Assembly (NCBI GenBank): GCA_029167225.1
Contig: JARFNK010000022.1
Coordinates: forward strand, 29,408 to 93,407
Reading direction: 5' to 3'
DNA length: 64,000 nt
DNA from: Sphingobium arseniciresistens
Lineage (GTDB): Bacteria; Pseudomonadota; Alphaproteobacteria; Sphingomonadales; Sphingomonadaceae
Part shown: one piece after another, positions 8,435 through 16,249 of the stretch
How the letters are laid out: each line of letters opens with the position of its first letter
Position numbering within the stretch: position 1 is the stretch's first letter
The notes under the pieces: model-generated
What the model saw: the letters and a program-made list of their open reading frames with translations, nothing else
Database searches by the model: none
Told to the model about the DNA's origin: nothing
Made by a program: the position numbers and the translations under genes

Positions 8435-9052
8435 ATGCGCGTACTCATCCTCGACGGCCATCCCGACGCAGGCCGGTTTGTCAGCCATCTCCTCGATACC
8501 TATCAGGCCGCGCTTGGCCAAGAGGTCGAGATCGAGCGTATCGCGGTGCGCGATCTTGCTTTCGAACCGAACCTGCGGCGCGGCTATAAAGAGGTTCAGG
8601 GTTGGGAGCCCGATCTGGAACGGATCGGCGCCGCCATTGCGGCCTGCGATCATCTGGTGGTAGGCTTTCCGATGTGGTGGGGCAGCGAGCCAGCGCAGCT
8701 TAAGGGGTTGATCGACCGGGTTTTGCTGCCCGGCTTCGCTTTTCGGTATCACAACGACGATCCCTTCTGGAACCGGCTGCTGGCGGGACGCTCGGCGGAT
8801 GTCCTGATTACCACGGATACACCTGCCTTCTTTCTTTGGCTCGCCTACGGAAACCCGGTCGTGCGCCGCTGGCGTGGCCAGATTCTGGGTTTCTGCGGCT
8901 TCAAGCCCGCACGGATCACCACATTCGGGCCAGTCCGTCAGGGCGGTGTCCAGAAGAACATCGCCGCATGGCGGAGAAAGGTCAAACGGCTCGCGACAAC
9001 GACCTCCGGCCTGAAACGTGCCACAAAGCTGACAGCCGTTCTTCCGAGCTAG
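8435..9052 (+). CDS. Flavodoxin-fold NAD(P)H oxidoreductase
   Basis: 205 residues from ATG 8435 (MRVLILDGHPDAGRF), preceded by GGAG. The motifs LDGHPDAGRF, HLVVGFPMWWGSEPAQLKGLIDRVLLPGFAF and a C-terminal basic region match the quinone reductase/KefF/MdaB branch of flavodoxin-like enzymes, which bind FMN or FAD and pass electrons from NAD(P)H to quinones. It follows the EEP gene closely. The physiological substrate is unknown. Confidence 0.82.
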   Translation: MRVLILDGHPDAGRFVSHLLDTYQAALGQEVEIERIAVRDLAFEPNLRRGYKEVQGWEPDLERIGAAIAACDHLVVGFPMWWGSEPAQLKGLIDRVLLPGFAFRYHNDDPFWNRLLAGRSADVLITTDTPAFFLWLAYGNPVVRRWRGQILGFCGFKPARITTFGPVRQGGVQKNIAAWRRKVKRLATTTSGLKRATKLTAVLPS

Positions 9053-9070
9053 AGAAACGGCATTCTCTTG

Positions 9071-9084
9071 ATCTTATATAAGAT
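9071..9084. promoter_or_regulatory. Perfect 14-bp AT-rich palindrome upstream of 122-aa gene
   Basis: ATCTTATATAAGAT at 9071-9084 is a perfect dyad in an AT-rich island (about 9060-9115) between two GC-rich genes. It lies about 90 bp before the ATG at 9176. It looks like a small-regulator operator or part of a promoter. No cognate regulator can be named. Confidence 0.45.
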
Positions 9085-9175
9085 ATTTGGAAGTGATATA
9101 TTCCGATACACTCATCATTTTCGGCCCATTCGCAGAATCGTTTTCGAAAGCACCGTGGCAGTACGGGAGAAGATA

Positions 9176-9544
9176 ATGTCCAATGACACCCTAACCGATA
9201 CTGAAAAGACCCGTTTTACTCTCGCGCTTGTCGAGCAATGTGTACGCAACACCTTTTTGGAAACGCTACACTCTGGCACAGTGCCCGACAGCGCCACCGG
9301 TGACTATGGCGACGTAAAAGTCGTAACGCCCTTTGGGGAGATTGCCTGGACTCAACTCTCTCGTATCTCCGACGCTGAGATGAAACAGTTGATGATCGAG
9401 ATCACCAACAAAGTGTTTACGTTCCTGACTTATCCAGAGGACCTCGCGACGCTGGGGCCTGCAGCGCGCTGGAAAAAACCAGAAATCGATCCCGCACTTA
9501 TGCGCCAAGCTGAACGGCAGCGCGCCTTAAGACTGGCGCAATAA
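9176..9544 (+). CDS. 122-aa hypothetical protein
   Basis: Start chosen at ATG 9176 (MSNDTLTDTEKTRFTL), which has GGGAG 8 bases upstream; the open frame extends back to 9068 through AT-rich non-coding DNA. The protein is soluble and mixed alpha/beta, with a central VVTPFGEIAWTQLSRISDAEMKQL segment and a basic C-terminus. I do not recognise the family. It is the last plus-strand gene before the convergent gasdermin operon, 52 bp away, and its GC is lower than that of the neighbouring genes. Confidence 0.6.
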   Translation: MSNDTLTDTEKTRFTLALVEQCVRNTFLETLHSGTVPDSATGDYGDVKVVTPFGEIAWTQLSRISDAEMKQLMIEITNKVFTFLTYPEDLATLGPAARWKKPEIDPALMRQAERQRALRLAQ

Positions 9545-9596
9545 TAGCAAGCGCGGCGGCTCTCCTTATGGTTCGGATCGGACCGCACAACGCATT

Positions 9597-11171
9597 CTAA
9601 TCGACGGATTTGACGACTGGCGTGACAGTGAGAGCAGTTGCATTCACGGAGCCGAATGCGAGAATGCTCGAATAACGTTCATCCAGTCCTCCGCGGGACC
9701 GCGCACCGCTCGACATGACCCAACTAAACGAAGAGCCGGCAGCGCGCTGATGCGGTAGGTGCCGGGACCAATATCCCATTTCTTTGGTGGCTTGGGCTCT
9801 TTGTTCCGCCTCTGGAGCGCCATCGCGTAACGCGGTCAGCATATCTCCCAGCAATGTATTCGTATAAGCAAAATAAGGGGCGCCCAATCTCCGCGCCATC
9901 GACAACGCGCGCAAAGCTTCCGCCGCCGCCGCCACCCGGTCGTCCGGCGCAGTTCCTATCAAAAGGCTGCGGGCCAGAAGAACATGGCTGTCGGGAATCC
10001 AACCGAATTGTCCGGCAAGCTTCGGCGCCCATTGCAGGGCCTCGCGCTCCTCGATGGCAGGGAAGCGAACTGCACACAGCATCGCCAGGATCGTCGTCCA
10101 CGGATCTTCGGGAATGTCCCCCGAAATATAGTCGGTGACCGGCGTGCGGCGCGTAAAGTCGCTCCAAATCCCCTGTCCCTCGGATCCAACCGCCGAGGAC
10201 AAGGCCCTGGATAGCGATTGTTTCTCCAGATCGACCGGCGCGACGTCGAGGAGCAACCCTCCTGACGGGTCCAACGCAAATTCGACGGTCACACCACCGG
10301 CGAACAGTGGCACCAGCGTCCGCTCGACCCTTAGCCCTTCGATAGAAACGGACAGCCTCAGCCGTGCGCCGTCTGCGGGCAAGGGCATTCCTCTCGCATC
10401 ACCCTTGCTGGAGATGAGCGTGATGTGGTCGCGCTGGATGTGCAGCCGCGCACTCTTCACATTTTCAAGCACGGCGCCATGATCAAAAGCGTCAGCGCGA
10501 TCGCGCGCTTTCGAGAAGGAGGTCGGCCAAGGACCCACATAGGGCCGCCAGCCACCATAAGCCATGGGCCTGGTATCGACCGAGAGGCCAATCGAAAAAC
10601 GGCGTGCATCAATAGGCGCACTTAACTCTTCACGCCCAGGAAACGAGCCGCTGTCGTCCACCAACGCCGACTTGTTCGCATGTCCGGGCGGGAGGCCCAA
10701 ATCGACATGGTCGTCAATGTCGTCGAAGCCAGCCTCGCCGTCAGAATCGTCATCGCTTGCGGATGAGGCCGCACCCATCTCCCGTACTTGCGGTCCTGTC
10801 GTAGAAAAACCCTCCGTCGGCTTCGACCACACGCTGCCGGAAAACTGCTCCAGCCAGTCCTTGGAAACCGATGATCCGGACAATTCCGACAGCGCTGGCG
10901 CGTCTATTCTGTCGGTAAGGTCATCGACAACGAAGGAATAAAAGGTCGGCGCTTCACCCAGCGGCTCGATGACAGCGGCATAGGCGCCGGGAACCACGTC
11001 CTGGATCATCACCTCGCGATTCGAAGGCGTGGTCATACTCTCCGAGCCAACGCCTCGTCTTTCGAGTTGCATCTCACCTTGCGGTCCCAGAATCCGAATT
11101 CGGGCCGCGACAGCGTCGGGGGGTGCCAAGAAGGACACAGTTTTCAAGCGCTGCCTCCACTCATCGGACAT
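9597..11171 (-). CDS. 524-aa protein of unknown function, last gene of the gasdermin-caspase operon
   Basis: Start ATG 11171 (MSDEWRQRLKTVSFL) lies inside the end of the caspase gene (11-bp overlap), so the pair is translationally coupled. Visible architecture: an N-terminal probable beta-sandwich (residues about 15-80, RIRILGPQGE ... VPGAYAAVIEP), an acidic linker (about 130-160, DDDSDGEAGFDDIDD), a second beta-rich region (about 190-330), and a helical C-terminal third (about 355-480) with repeated Leu/Ala helices reminiscent of TPR-like folds. No catalytic motif is seen. Acting as scaffold, sensor or regulator for the caspase is my inference from the operon; it could equally be an effector subunit. 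Confidence 0.75.
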   Translation of the reverse strand: MSDEWRQRLKTVSFLAPPDAVAARIRILGPQGEMQLERRGVGSESMTTPSNREVMIQDVVPGAYAAVIEPLGEAPTFYSFVVDDLTDRIDAPALSELSGSSVSKDWLEQFSGSVWSKPTEGFSTTGPQVREMGAASSASDDDSDGEAGFDDIDDHVDLGLPPGHANKSALVDDSGSFPGREELSAPIDARRFSIGLSVDTRPMAYGGWRPYVGPWPTSFSKARDRADAFDHGAVLENVKSARLHIQRDHITLISSKGDARGMPLPADGARLRLSVSIEGLRVERTLVPLFAGGVTVEFALDPSGGLLLDVAPVDLEKQSLSRALSSAVGSEGQGIWSDFTRRTPVTDYISGDIPEDPWTTILAMLCAVRFPAIEEREALQWAPKLAGQFGWIPDSHVLLARSLLIGTAPDDRVAAAAEALRALSMARRLGAPYFAYTNTLLGDMLTALRDGAPEAEQRAQATKEMGYWSRHLPHQRAAGSSFSWVMSSGARSRGGLDERYSSILAFGSVNATALTVTPVVKSVD

Positions 11172-12381
11172 TGACCAGATGATGATAGAGCGACCGATTG
11201 GGGCAGAACACCTGCTCGACATCGCGATAACCGCTACCGTTTGTGAACGACGCGCTGACAAAATGCGGATAGATGCTCGCTCGCATCGGCTGCGGCCAAC
11301 TGTCGGCAGCAATCCCAGGACAGGTGTGCAGAATTGCGCCTTGCGGGTCGCGGATACTCACTGTCCCGATCGAAAGCGCCTGGGTCGGATCGAGCACGAC
11401 ATTTACCGTCACATCGGGTGGCTCAGGATAGGTCACAATCGCCGCAGTCGTGGTCGGCAGCATCGGTGACACAGGCTCGAACGGTTGCCGCTGCCAGCGC
11501 TGCTCCAGTGAATAGAGGCTCTTCAAATCCTCATGAATCGCAATAGGATATGCTCCCCATTGCGCGGTTCCTGACGGATTGCGGGCGGATTTTCCGCGAA
11601 GAGCGCGCAATAAGGTCTGCGTAAAGCGACCTCCAGTCGTCGGACTGTCTTCGTAGGTGAAATAGCTGCTCGCAGCCGCCGCCATCAATGTGACTTTTTC
11701 AGTTCCCCCCACAAATGGATCGGAACGAATAAACTTCGCGCCGACACCGGGGTTTTGGACATACAAATCCGTCACCATCTCACCGCAGGCATCGACGAAA
11801 AGATACGCGGCCGACACATTGGGTGCCTGCTTGAGGCCGACACCCAGGTCGTACATGTTGAGGAATGCCCCCCAAGGATTGACCGGATTCTGATTAAGAT
11901 CGGCCAGCAGCACGAAGGGCTGCGAGGTCACGGCGACGCCGTGACCGCAAATGAATACAATCCCGACATTTCCAGCCACGGAATTAAGCCGCGAGAGCCA
12001 TTGGGTGCCTGCTGAGGTTACGTTGGCCGTGTTCGGCACACCGACCGCAGGATTTCCGCGCGGGTCTGAGGGCGCGTTGCCGTTCAACTGGGCTGGCTGG
12101 ACACGAGCGTGCCAAGTATATTGACCATGAGCTGGTGCAGGGCCGTTGGACAGCATTTCGATGGAAGCAAGCGGCTGATCAAGCGCGGCCTCGCCGATAA
12201 GCCAATCGCAAAAGGCGGCCGCGCCTGCGGCGGCACTGGGAAGGTCGCGCACGTCTTTAAGCAATTCGGGTGTAGTGCCTGGCACGAACTTGTCCATCTT
12301 GGCGTCTGGATAGGCACCGACGCCGATGATCAAGGCATGAGTTGCCGCGCCGTTGACCTGTCGTTGATAGATAAGCGTCAT
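11161..12381 (-). CDS. Caspase-like (peptidase C14) protease
   Basis: 406 residues. The caspase p20-like core spans about residues 12-270: ATHALIIGVGAYP (first strand), a PSAAAGAAAFCDWL helix, then the catalytic His in VFICGHG (His147) and catalytic Cys in FVDACGE (Cys199). The C-terminal 100 residues form a separate, probably beta-sandwich domain (VSIRDPQG...). Its ATG overlaps the stop of the alpha/beta hydrolase by 4 bp. Caspase-like proteases next to bacterial gasdermins cleave the gasdermin's C-terminal inhibitory peptide and so trigger pore formation; that role is inferred here from the gasdermin two genes upstream. Cleavage specificity cannot be deduced. Confidence 0.87.
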   Translation of the reverse strand: MTLIYQRQVNGAATHALIIGVGAYPDAKMDKFVPGTTPELLKDVRDLPSAAAGAAAFCDWLIGEAALDQPLASIEMLSNGPAPAHGQYTWHARVQPAQLNGNAPSDPRGNPAVGVPNTANVTSAGTQWLSRLNSVAGNVGIVFICGHGVAVTSQPFVLLADLNQNPVNPWGAFLNMYDLGVGLKQAPNVSAAYLFVDACGEMVTDLYVQNPGVGAKFIRSDPFVGGTEKVTLMAAAASSYFTYEDSPTTGGRFTQTLLRALRGKSARNPSGTAQWGAYPIAIHEDLKSLYSLEQRWQRQPFEPVSPMLPTTTAAIVTYPEPPDVTVNVVLDPTQALSIGTVSIRDPQGAILHTCPGIAADSWPQPMRASIYPHFVSASFTNGSGYRDVEQVFCPNRSLYHHLVNVR

Positions 12382-13502
12382 GCTAGCGCCTGCAGCCGCG
12401 ACCGCAGACGCTCGAAGAAGCGGGGGCGCATGAAATAGCTGGTATGGGCGTCAATCACGCCCGCCATCGAACTGAACATGAAATCCTCGACGCCTTCGAA
12501 TATCCCTTGGCAGCGGAAGCTCAGGACATCGACCGGGTCATAGACATTCCACCAATTCGCAACCGACGCCGGCTTTTCTGCCAGCGGATGATCAAGCGAC
12601 GGAATCGACTCATCGCTTGCTGCAAACAGCTTGAGTTCCTCGAAGAAACCCGGTTGCGAGCCCACGGTCAGCAGAACGTCGATGCTGAAACCCGGCGGTA
12701 ATCCAGCACCAGCGGGATCGGTCAGGAGATCGTACAGGATGACCCCGCCAAGGCTATGGCCTACAACAACCAGCGGCTCAGCCTTCGCGGTTGCATCGGT
12801 GCGTGCTGCGAGCAACTCCGTTACCACCCGCTGACGAATATCAGTCCGTGCAGCGCCGGCGCGCAGATAAACGAACACGTCGCCGACGAACCTGGCAACC
12901 GCCGGGTTAAGCTTGTCACGGGTAAGGCCGACAACGCCCGACGAAACCAGATTCCTGCCGCGATCCAGAACGGTGCCGGCGGCTGCCTTCAGGCGATCAA
13001 GCAGGCCGTAGGCGGCAGGAGTTTCGCGTTGGAGGCGCTCTCGCAAGGCGTCGATGAATGCCGCGTCGGTCATGTCGGGCTTGATCCAAGCCGGGGCGGG
13101 ATTGACCTCGGCGTAGGCGGCGGCGGCCTGCATTTCAGAAAATTCCTCAGGATCAAGCTGCCGATTCTGCGTCGCTGCGGTCTCGATGAGCACCGTGTAG
13201 AGCGTGTCCACTGCAGCAGGGAAATCCACGGCCGCAATCTCTGAGATCGACACACCGCCAGTTGCGCCGACTGACGCACTGCCTCCGGCGAGGCTGAATG
13301 GCGTGGGCACGTCACCGCTGCGCGGCAGGCATTGCTCCCCAAAAGCGAAGGCAGCGCCGAGATCCCCCCAGAACGGATTGCGGATGCCCGCCTCTGCTCC
13401 GATCGCAAGTTTGCGGAACCGCTCATCTCGAAGCTGAATTTCGGCTGTATATGCTGGAGTCTGCCTTGTAGCGACGCCGTGCACAAACACCAATTGAGTC
13501 AT
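12378..13502 (-). CDS. Alpha/beta hydrolase (lipase/esterase-like) within the gasdermin operon
   Basis: 374 residues with no signal peptide. It opens with MTQLVFVHGV, the strand plus oxyanion HG of alpha/beta hydrolases. It carries the nucleophile elbow VVVGHSLGG (Ser250), an acid candidate in NVYDPVDV (Asp322 or Asp325) and a His in DAHTSYF (His353), so the triad looks complete. A long helical insertion (about 90-240) precedes the elbow. The fold resembles PGAP1/DUF676-type lipases that act on lipids or lipid-linked substrates. It lies 27 bp after the gasdermin and overlaps the caspase by 4 bp. A lipid-directed role at the membrane, alongside the pore, is an inference. Confidence 0.82.
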   Translation of the reverse strand: MTQLVFVHGVATRQTPAYTAEIQLRDERFRKLAIGAEAGIRNPFWGDLGAAFAFGEQCLPRSGDVPTPFSLAGGSASVGATGGVSISEIAAVDFPAAVDTLYTVLIETAATQNRQLDPEEFSEMQAAAAYAEVNPAPAWIKPDMTDAAFIDALRERLQRETPAAYGLLDRLKAAAGTVLDRGRNLVSSGVVGLTRDKLNPAVARFVGDVFVYLRAGAARTDIRQRVVTELLAARTDATAKAEPLVVVGHSLGGVILYDLLTDPAGAGLPPGFSIDVLLTVGSQPGFFEELKLFAASDESIPSLDHPLAEKPASVANWWNVYDPVDVLSFRCQGIFEGVEDFMFSSMAGVIDAHTSYFMRPRFFERLRSRLQALA

Positions 13503-13529
13503 TTTCTGGCTATCCCGCTTCTTGCTTAA

Positions 13530-14369
13530 TCAGGCGAATAGTTCACCCTCGCCAAGCTCCGCTGGATCGACCGTCTTGAGTTCTGCAAGCGCGCCTTCAA
13601 AATCAGCGAACACGACACCTTGCCCCGCACCGACGCCGAAGCTGACCGTACCCGCTTTTACCGGGCGGAAAACGAGATCAAACTCTCCATCGTCACCCCG
13701 GTCGCCGGCGGAAAGCTCGATCGCCACGAAACCGAAGGCCAGATTCTTATCGCCTTCGTATGTGACGGTCGTGGTCGTCTCTGTGTCCTTGCCAACCGAT
13801 AGCGAGCCACCGACCAACTCCTTGATCACGGGCACCTCAAGTTTGATGCTGCTATTATCGCGATTGTAAGCCGTGACACCCAGCTTCTTCGAAGCCACAA
13901 TCTCTGTGAGTATGTAAAGGCGCCCCTTACCGAACAGATACTTCTTCAAGATCGGGTGATCCCACCGCACCTTGGACGCCTCTAGGTAGTCGCCGATCTC
14001 GATCGTATTGGCTCGGTGGCGCGTCACCCCGGTGTAGCTGAACTCGACTTTGCTGGCGCGCTCATAGGCCGCTTTCACGCCTAGATTACCGCCCATGGCG
14101 CCAATGATGTTGCCGAGTATATCGAGGCCAAGCTCGATAGGCAGCTTACTGCTCTTCTGGCCGTTAATGTTGGCGGCTTCGCCCGACGTAATCTGCGGAA
14201 GGTTGCCACCTTGTTCTTCGGCAAGCTGGCTCAGAGTCCCAATAATTCCGCGAGCACCCTTATATTCGCCGAGCAGGGCCAGAGGCGCCAAATCTTCGAG
14301 AGGATGCAGTATTACGTTTAGATTCAACGATTTGAGGTAGTTAACCGAACGGTCTGAACAAACTCCCAT
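13530..14369 (-). CDS. Probable bacterial gasdermin (bGSDM), pore-forming cell-death effector
   Basis: 279 residues, close to the size of bacterial gasdermins (about 270). It starts MGVCSDRSVNYLKSLNLNV. Cys4 matches the near-N-terminal cysteine that is palmitoylated in characterised bGSDMs, and YLKSLNLNVILHPLEDLAPL fits the conserved first strand and loop. Further fitting blocks are LGVKAAYERASKVEFSYTGV, KGRLYILTEIVASKKLGV and KNLAFGFVAIEL. The last 30 or so residues (from about FADFEGALAEL) are acidic and predicted helical, as expected for the short autoinhibitory tail removed by a protease. The gene is first in an operon with a caspase-like protease. A run of G's lies 5-10 bases before the ATG. 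Identification is by pattern recognition; a structure or profile search is needed to settle it. Confidence 0.8.
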   Translation of the reverse strand: MGVCSDRSVNYLKSLNLNVILHPLEDLAPLALLGEYKGARGIIGTLSQLAEEQGGNLPQITSGEAANINGQKSSKLPIELGLDILGNIIGAMGGNLGVKAAYERASKVEFSYTGVTRHRANTIEIGDYLEASKVRWDHPILKKYLFGKGRLYILTEIVASKKLGVTAYNRDNSSIKLEVPVIKELVGGSLSVGKDTETTTTVTYEGDKNLAFGFVAIELSAGDRGDDGEFDLVFRPVKAGTVSFGVGAGQGVVFADFEGALAELKTVDPAELGEGELFA

Positions 14370-14627
14370 CGAAGCCCCCCTACAGTTTATGCCATCCGTC
14401 GATCAACTGATTTGGAAATGCCCCACAGAACCGATACGGAAGCAATCTGGACGTCTATTCTGCCCTATCATTGAAGACACTTCAGCAGGGAAATTTGGCA
14501 AAGAATTTTTTTACATCGAGTGGTTCGACGCCGCTGTTTCGCATTTGTTGTCTCTAGCTAGACGCGCGATGATCAGCAGATTCCGCAACGAATCATATTA
14601 TCTCTTTGCTGACTGGAACGTAGCCTG
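14370..14627. other. Divergent intergenic region of the gasdermin locus
   Basis: 258 bp with lower GC than the surroundings, separating the gasdermin start (minus) from the 131-aa gene (plus). It must hold promoters for both directions, but I cannot place them convincingly. A 79-codon plus-strand frame fills it (14389-14628) and ends in TGATG overlapping the next start. It lacks a ribosome binding site and would leave almost no room for the gasdermin promoter, so I do not annotate it as a gene. Confidence 0.5.
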
Positions 14628-15023
14628 ATGAAAACGATGACGCCAACGCCAGACGCCAACGAACCCCTGCGCGCTTTCGTCGCGACGTTGCTCGACGAAA
14701 CGCTCACGTCTGAGGACGCGCTCTATGCCGGCCTCGCAGGGGGCCTCCCCGGCCATGAAGCCTTTGGCAGCGACCTCATCGAAAAAGGACGTGCCGCGTT
14801 TCGCAATGCCCGTGGCGGTATTCAGAGAGCCATCTGCCCGCGCCTCCAAGAGCCCTGGGCGCAGGCTCTCATCACCTCGCAGCAAAGCGGAGATGCTATC
14901 GCGCTCGCTGCGGTAATCGCAAGCATCATCGGTTCGGCAGGAATTGGGCTCAATGCGGCGCTTGCCGCTGTCCTCGTCGTTCGTCTTGGTGCCCGCAATT
15001 TCTGCCCGAACCTACCCGCTTGA
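14628..15023 (+). CDS. 131-aa protein with hydrophobic C-terminal hairpin, beside metallopeptidase
   Basis: 131 residues from ATG 14628; a second ATG at 14637 is equally possible. The N-terminal half is soluble and helical (LRAFVATLLDETLTSEDALYAGL). Residues about 90-104 and 108-119 are strongly hydrophobic with a short polar turn (IALAAVIASIIG, then LNAALAAVLVV), which could be a membrane hairpin or a buried helical pair. The family is not recognised. The stop overlaps the TTG start of the metallopeptidase by 4 bp (TTGA), implying translational coupling. Divergent from the gasdermin operon, so possibly a regulatory or accessory module of it. Confidence 0.65.
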   Translation: MKTMTPTPDANEPLRAFVATLLDETLTSEDALYAGLAGGLPGHEAFGSDLIEKGRAAFRNARGGIQRAICPRLQEPWAQALITSQQSGDAIALAAVIASIIGSAGIGLNAALAAVLVVRLGARNFCPNLPA

Positions 15024-16249
15024 TCGACAGAGCATCCATCGAGGCAGCATGGGCTACCATCGCCCATTTGCTCGACCCAGTGCATCAGGACGCCGAGGCT
15101 GATGCCTTGTTACGCAACCCCGAGGCCGAATCTCCGGGGATTGAGGCGGCCATCGTCCATATGGGGCTGGTAGACCGGACGATGGGCGGTGCGATCCAGG
15201 CGCTCGGGTACGACTTCGCGGCCGACCCCCTGCTCTGGACCCGTGCCAACGAAGCGACGCTTCAAGCCCGATGTCTGCAACAACTCAGCAGCTGGTGGAA
15301 GGTTAATCCGCAGGATGCAGCGTTGCTCCAAGACGTCGTAGTTCGCACAAGCTTCGGCACAAGCTACGGATTCGCTACACCTCAACACATCATCGTCGCA
15401 CCGGTTCATTTCGTCATCGTGCCCTATGTCTACCAGGAGCTGCTGATGCTCTCCGCCCGTGCTTTCGATGAAGCGCTTGGACGCGGCGAGGACAAAGCAT
15501 GGTCCGCGCTTGCAAACTCCGACACTGGCATCGCGCCATCAATGCCGCCAGCGATGCGTCGACTCTTCGCTCGCCTCCTGACCGATCATGCCTTCCATCC
15601 CGCAGAGCCTGGTGACAATCCTACCGATGCGCTCATGGCACGAAGCGAAATCCTGTGTCCCGACGGCAACTCTTACGAGCCCTACACATTGGAAAGCCAT
15701 CTTTCCTACTCGGCGCTGGACTATGCACTATCCCACGAGCTCGCGCATCGGGTCCTTCACGCGATCAATCCCGATTTTGCCATCGACCAAGCCCTAGAGC
15801 AGGCGGCCGACCTTATCGGTTTCCGCTTCTTCGCGTGCAGTTGGGGCTGGCGCGACGACATATTCGAAGGCGCGCCGCTCAGTGAGGGAGGTCGCATCCT
15901 GCTCGGCCCTCTGTGGTTCTTTTATTCCGCTTCGATGTTCTTCACCCTGCGCAGCCTCCTTGCTGCGCGCGTGGCCGAGTTTGCACCAGGATCCGCCCTC
16001 GCACGCCGTCTTGCGTTCAAGGGCGAACCACTACTCGCCCTCACCGAGCGCTGGCACCGAGTCAAAGGACTTCTCGCACAATATGCCGAAGTCGCGGCCG
16101 TTTTCGGTGCGCCACTGTCAAAGCTCGACGGAATAATCCTCGACCATCTGACCATAGCGCTATCGGGCTTTACCGATGCACTGCAGGGCTGGGTGGAAGC
16201 AATTCCGGAGGCCGACATCCTGTTCGCCGCCGAACTCCCCGAAATTTGA
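15020..16249 (+). CDS. HExxH zinc metallopeptidase-like protein
   Basis: 409 residues from a TTG overlapping the previous stop; no in-frame ATG lies nearby. The zinc site is visible: SHELAHRVLH gives His239, Glu240 and His243, and 17 residues on ALEQAADLIG supplies a likely third ligand (Glu260 or Asp264), a gluzincin-like arrangement. The N-terminal 200 residues are helical and unrecognised; the region after the zinc site contains a hydrophobic stretch (ILLGPLWFFYSASMFFTL). No signal peptide. Sharing an island and a divergent promoter with gasdermin and caspase genes suggests a second, protease-based arm of the same system, but nothing in the sequence proves it. Confidence 0.75.
   Translation: MIDRASIEAAWATIAHLLDPVHQDAEADALLRNPEAESPGIEAAIVHMGLVDRTMGGAIQALGYDFAADPLLWTRANEATLQARCLQQLSSWWKVNPQDAALLQDVVVRTSFGTSYGFATPQHIIVAPVHFVIVPYVYQELLMLSARAFDEALGRGEDKAWSALANSDTGIAPSMPPAMRRLFARLLTDHAFHPAEPGDNPTDALMARSEILCPDGNSYEPYTLESHLSYSALDYALSHELAHRVLHAINPDFAIDQALEQAADLIGFRFFACSWGWRDDIFEGAPLSEGGRILLGPLWFFYSASMFFTLRSLLAARVAEFAPGSALARRLAFKGEPLLALTERWHRVKGLLAQYAEVAAVFGAPLSKLDGIILDHLTIALSGFTDALQGWVEAIPEADILFAAELPEI

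Noticed and set aside
14389-14628. 79-codon plus-strand frame filling the gasdermin divergent region and ending in TGATG with the next gene
   Set aside because: No ribosome binding site, and it would start 20 bp from the gasdermin start and leave no room for promoters; kept only as a remark.
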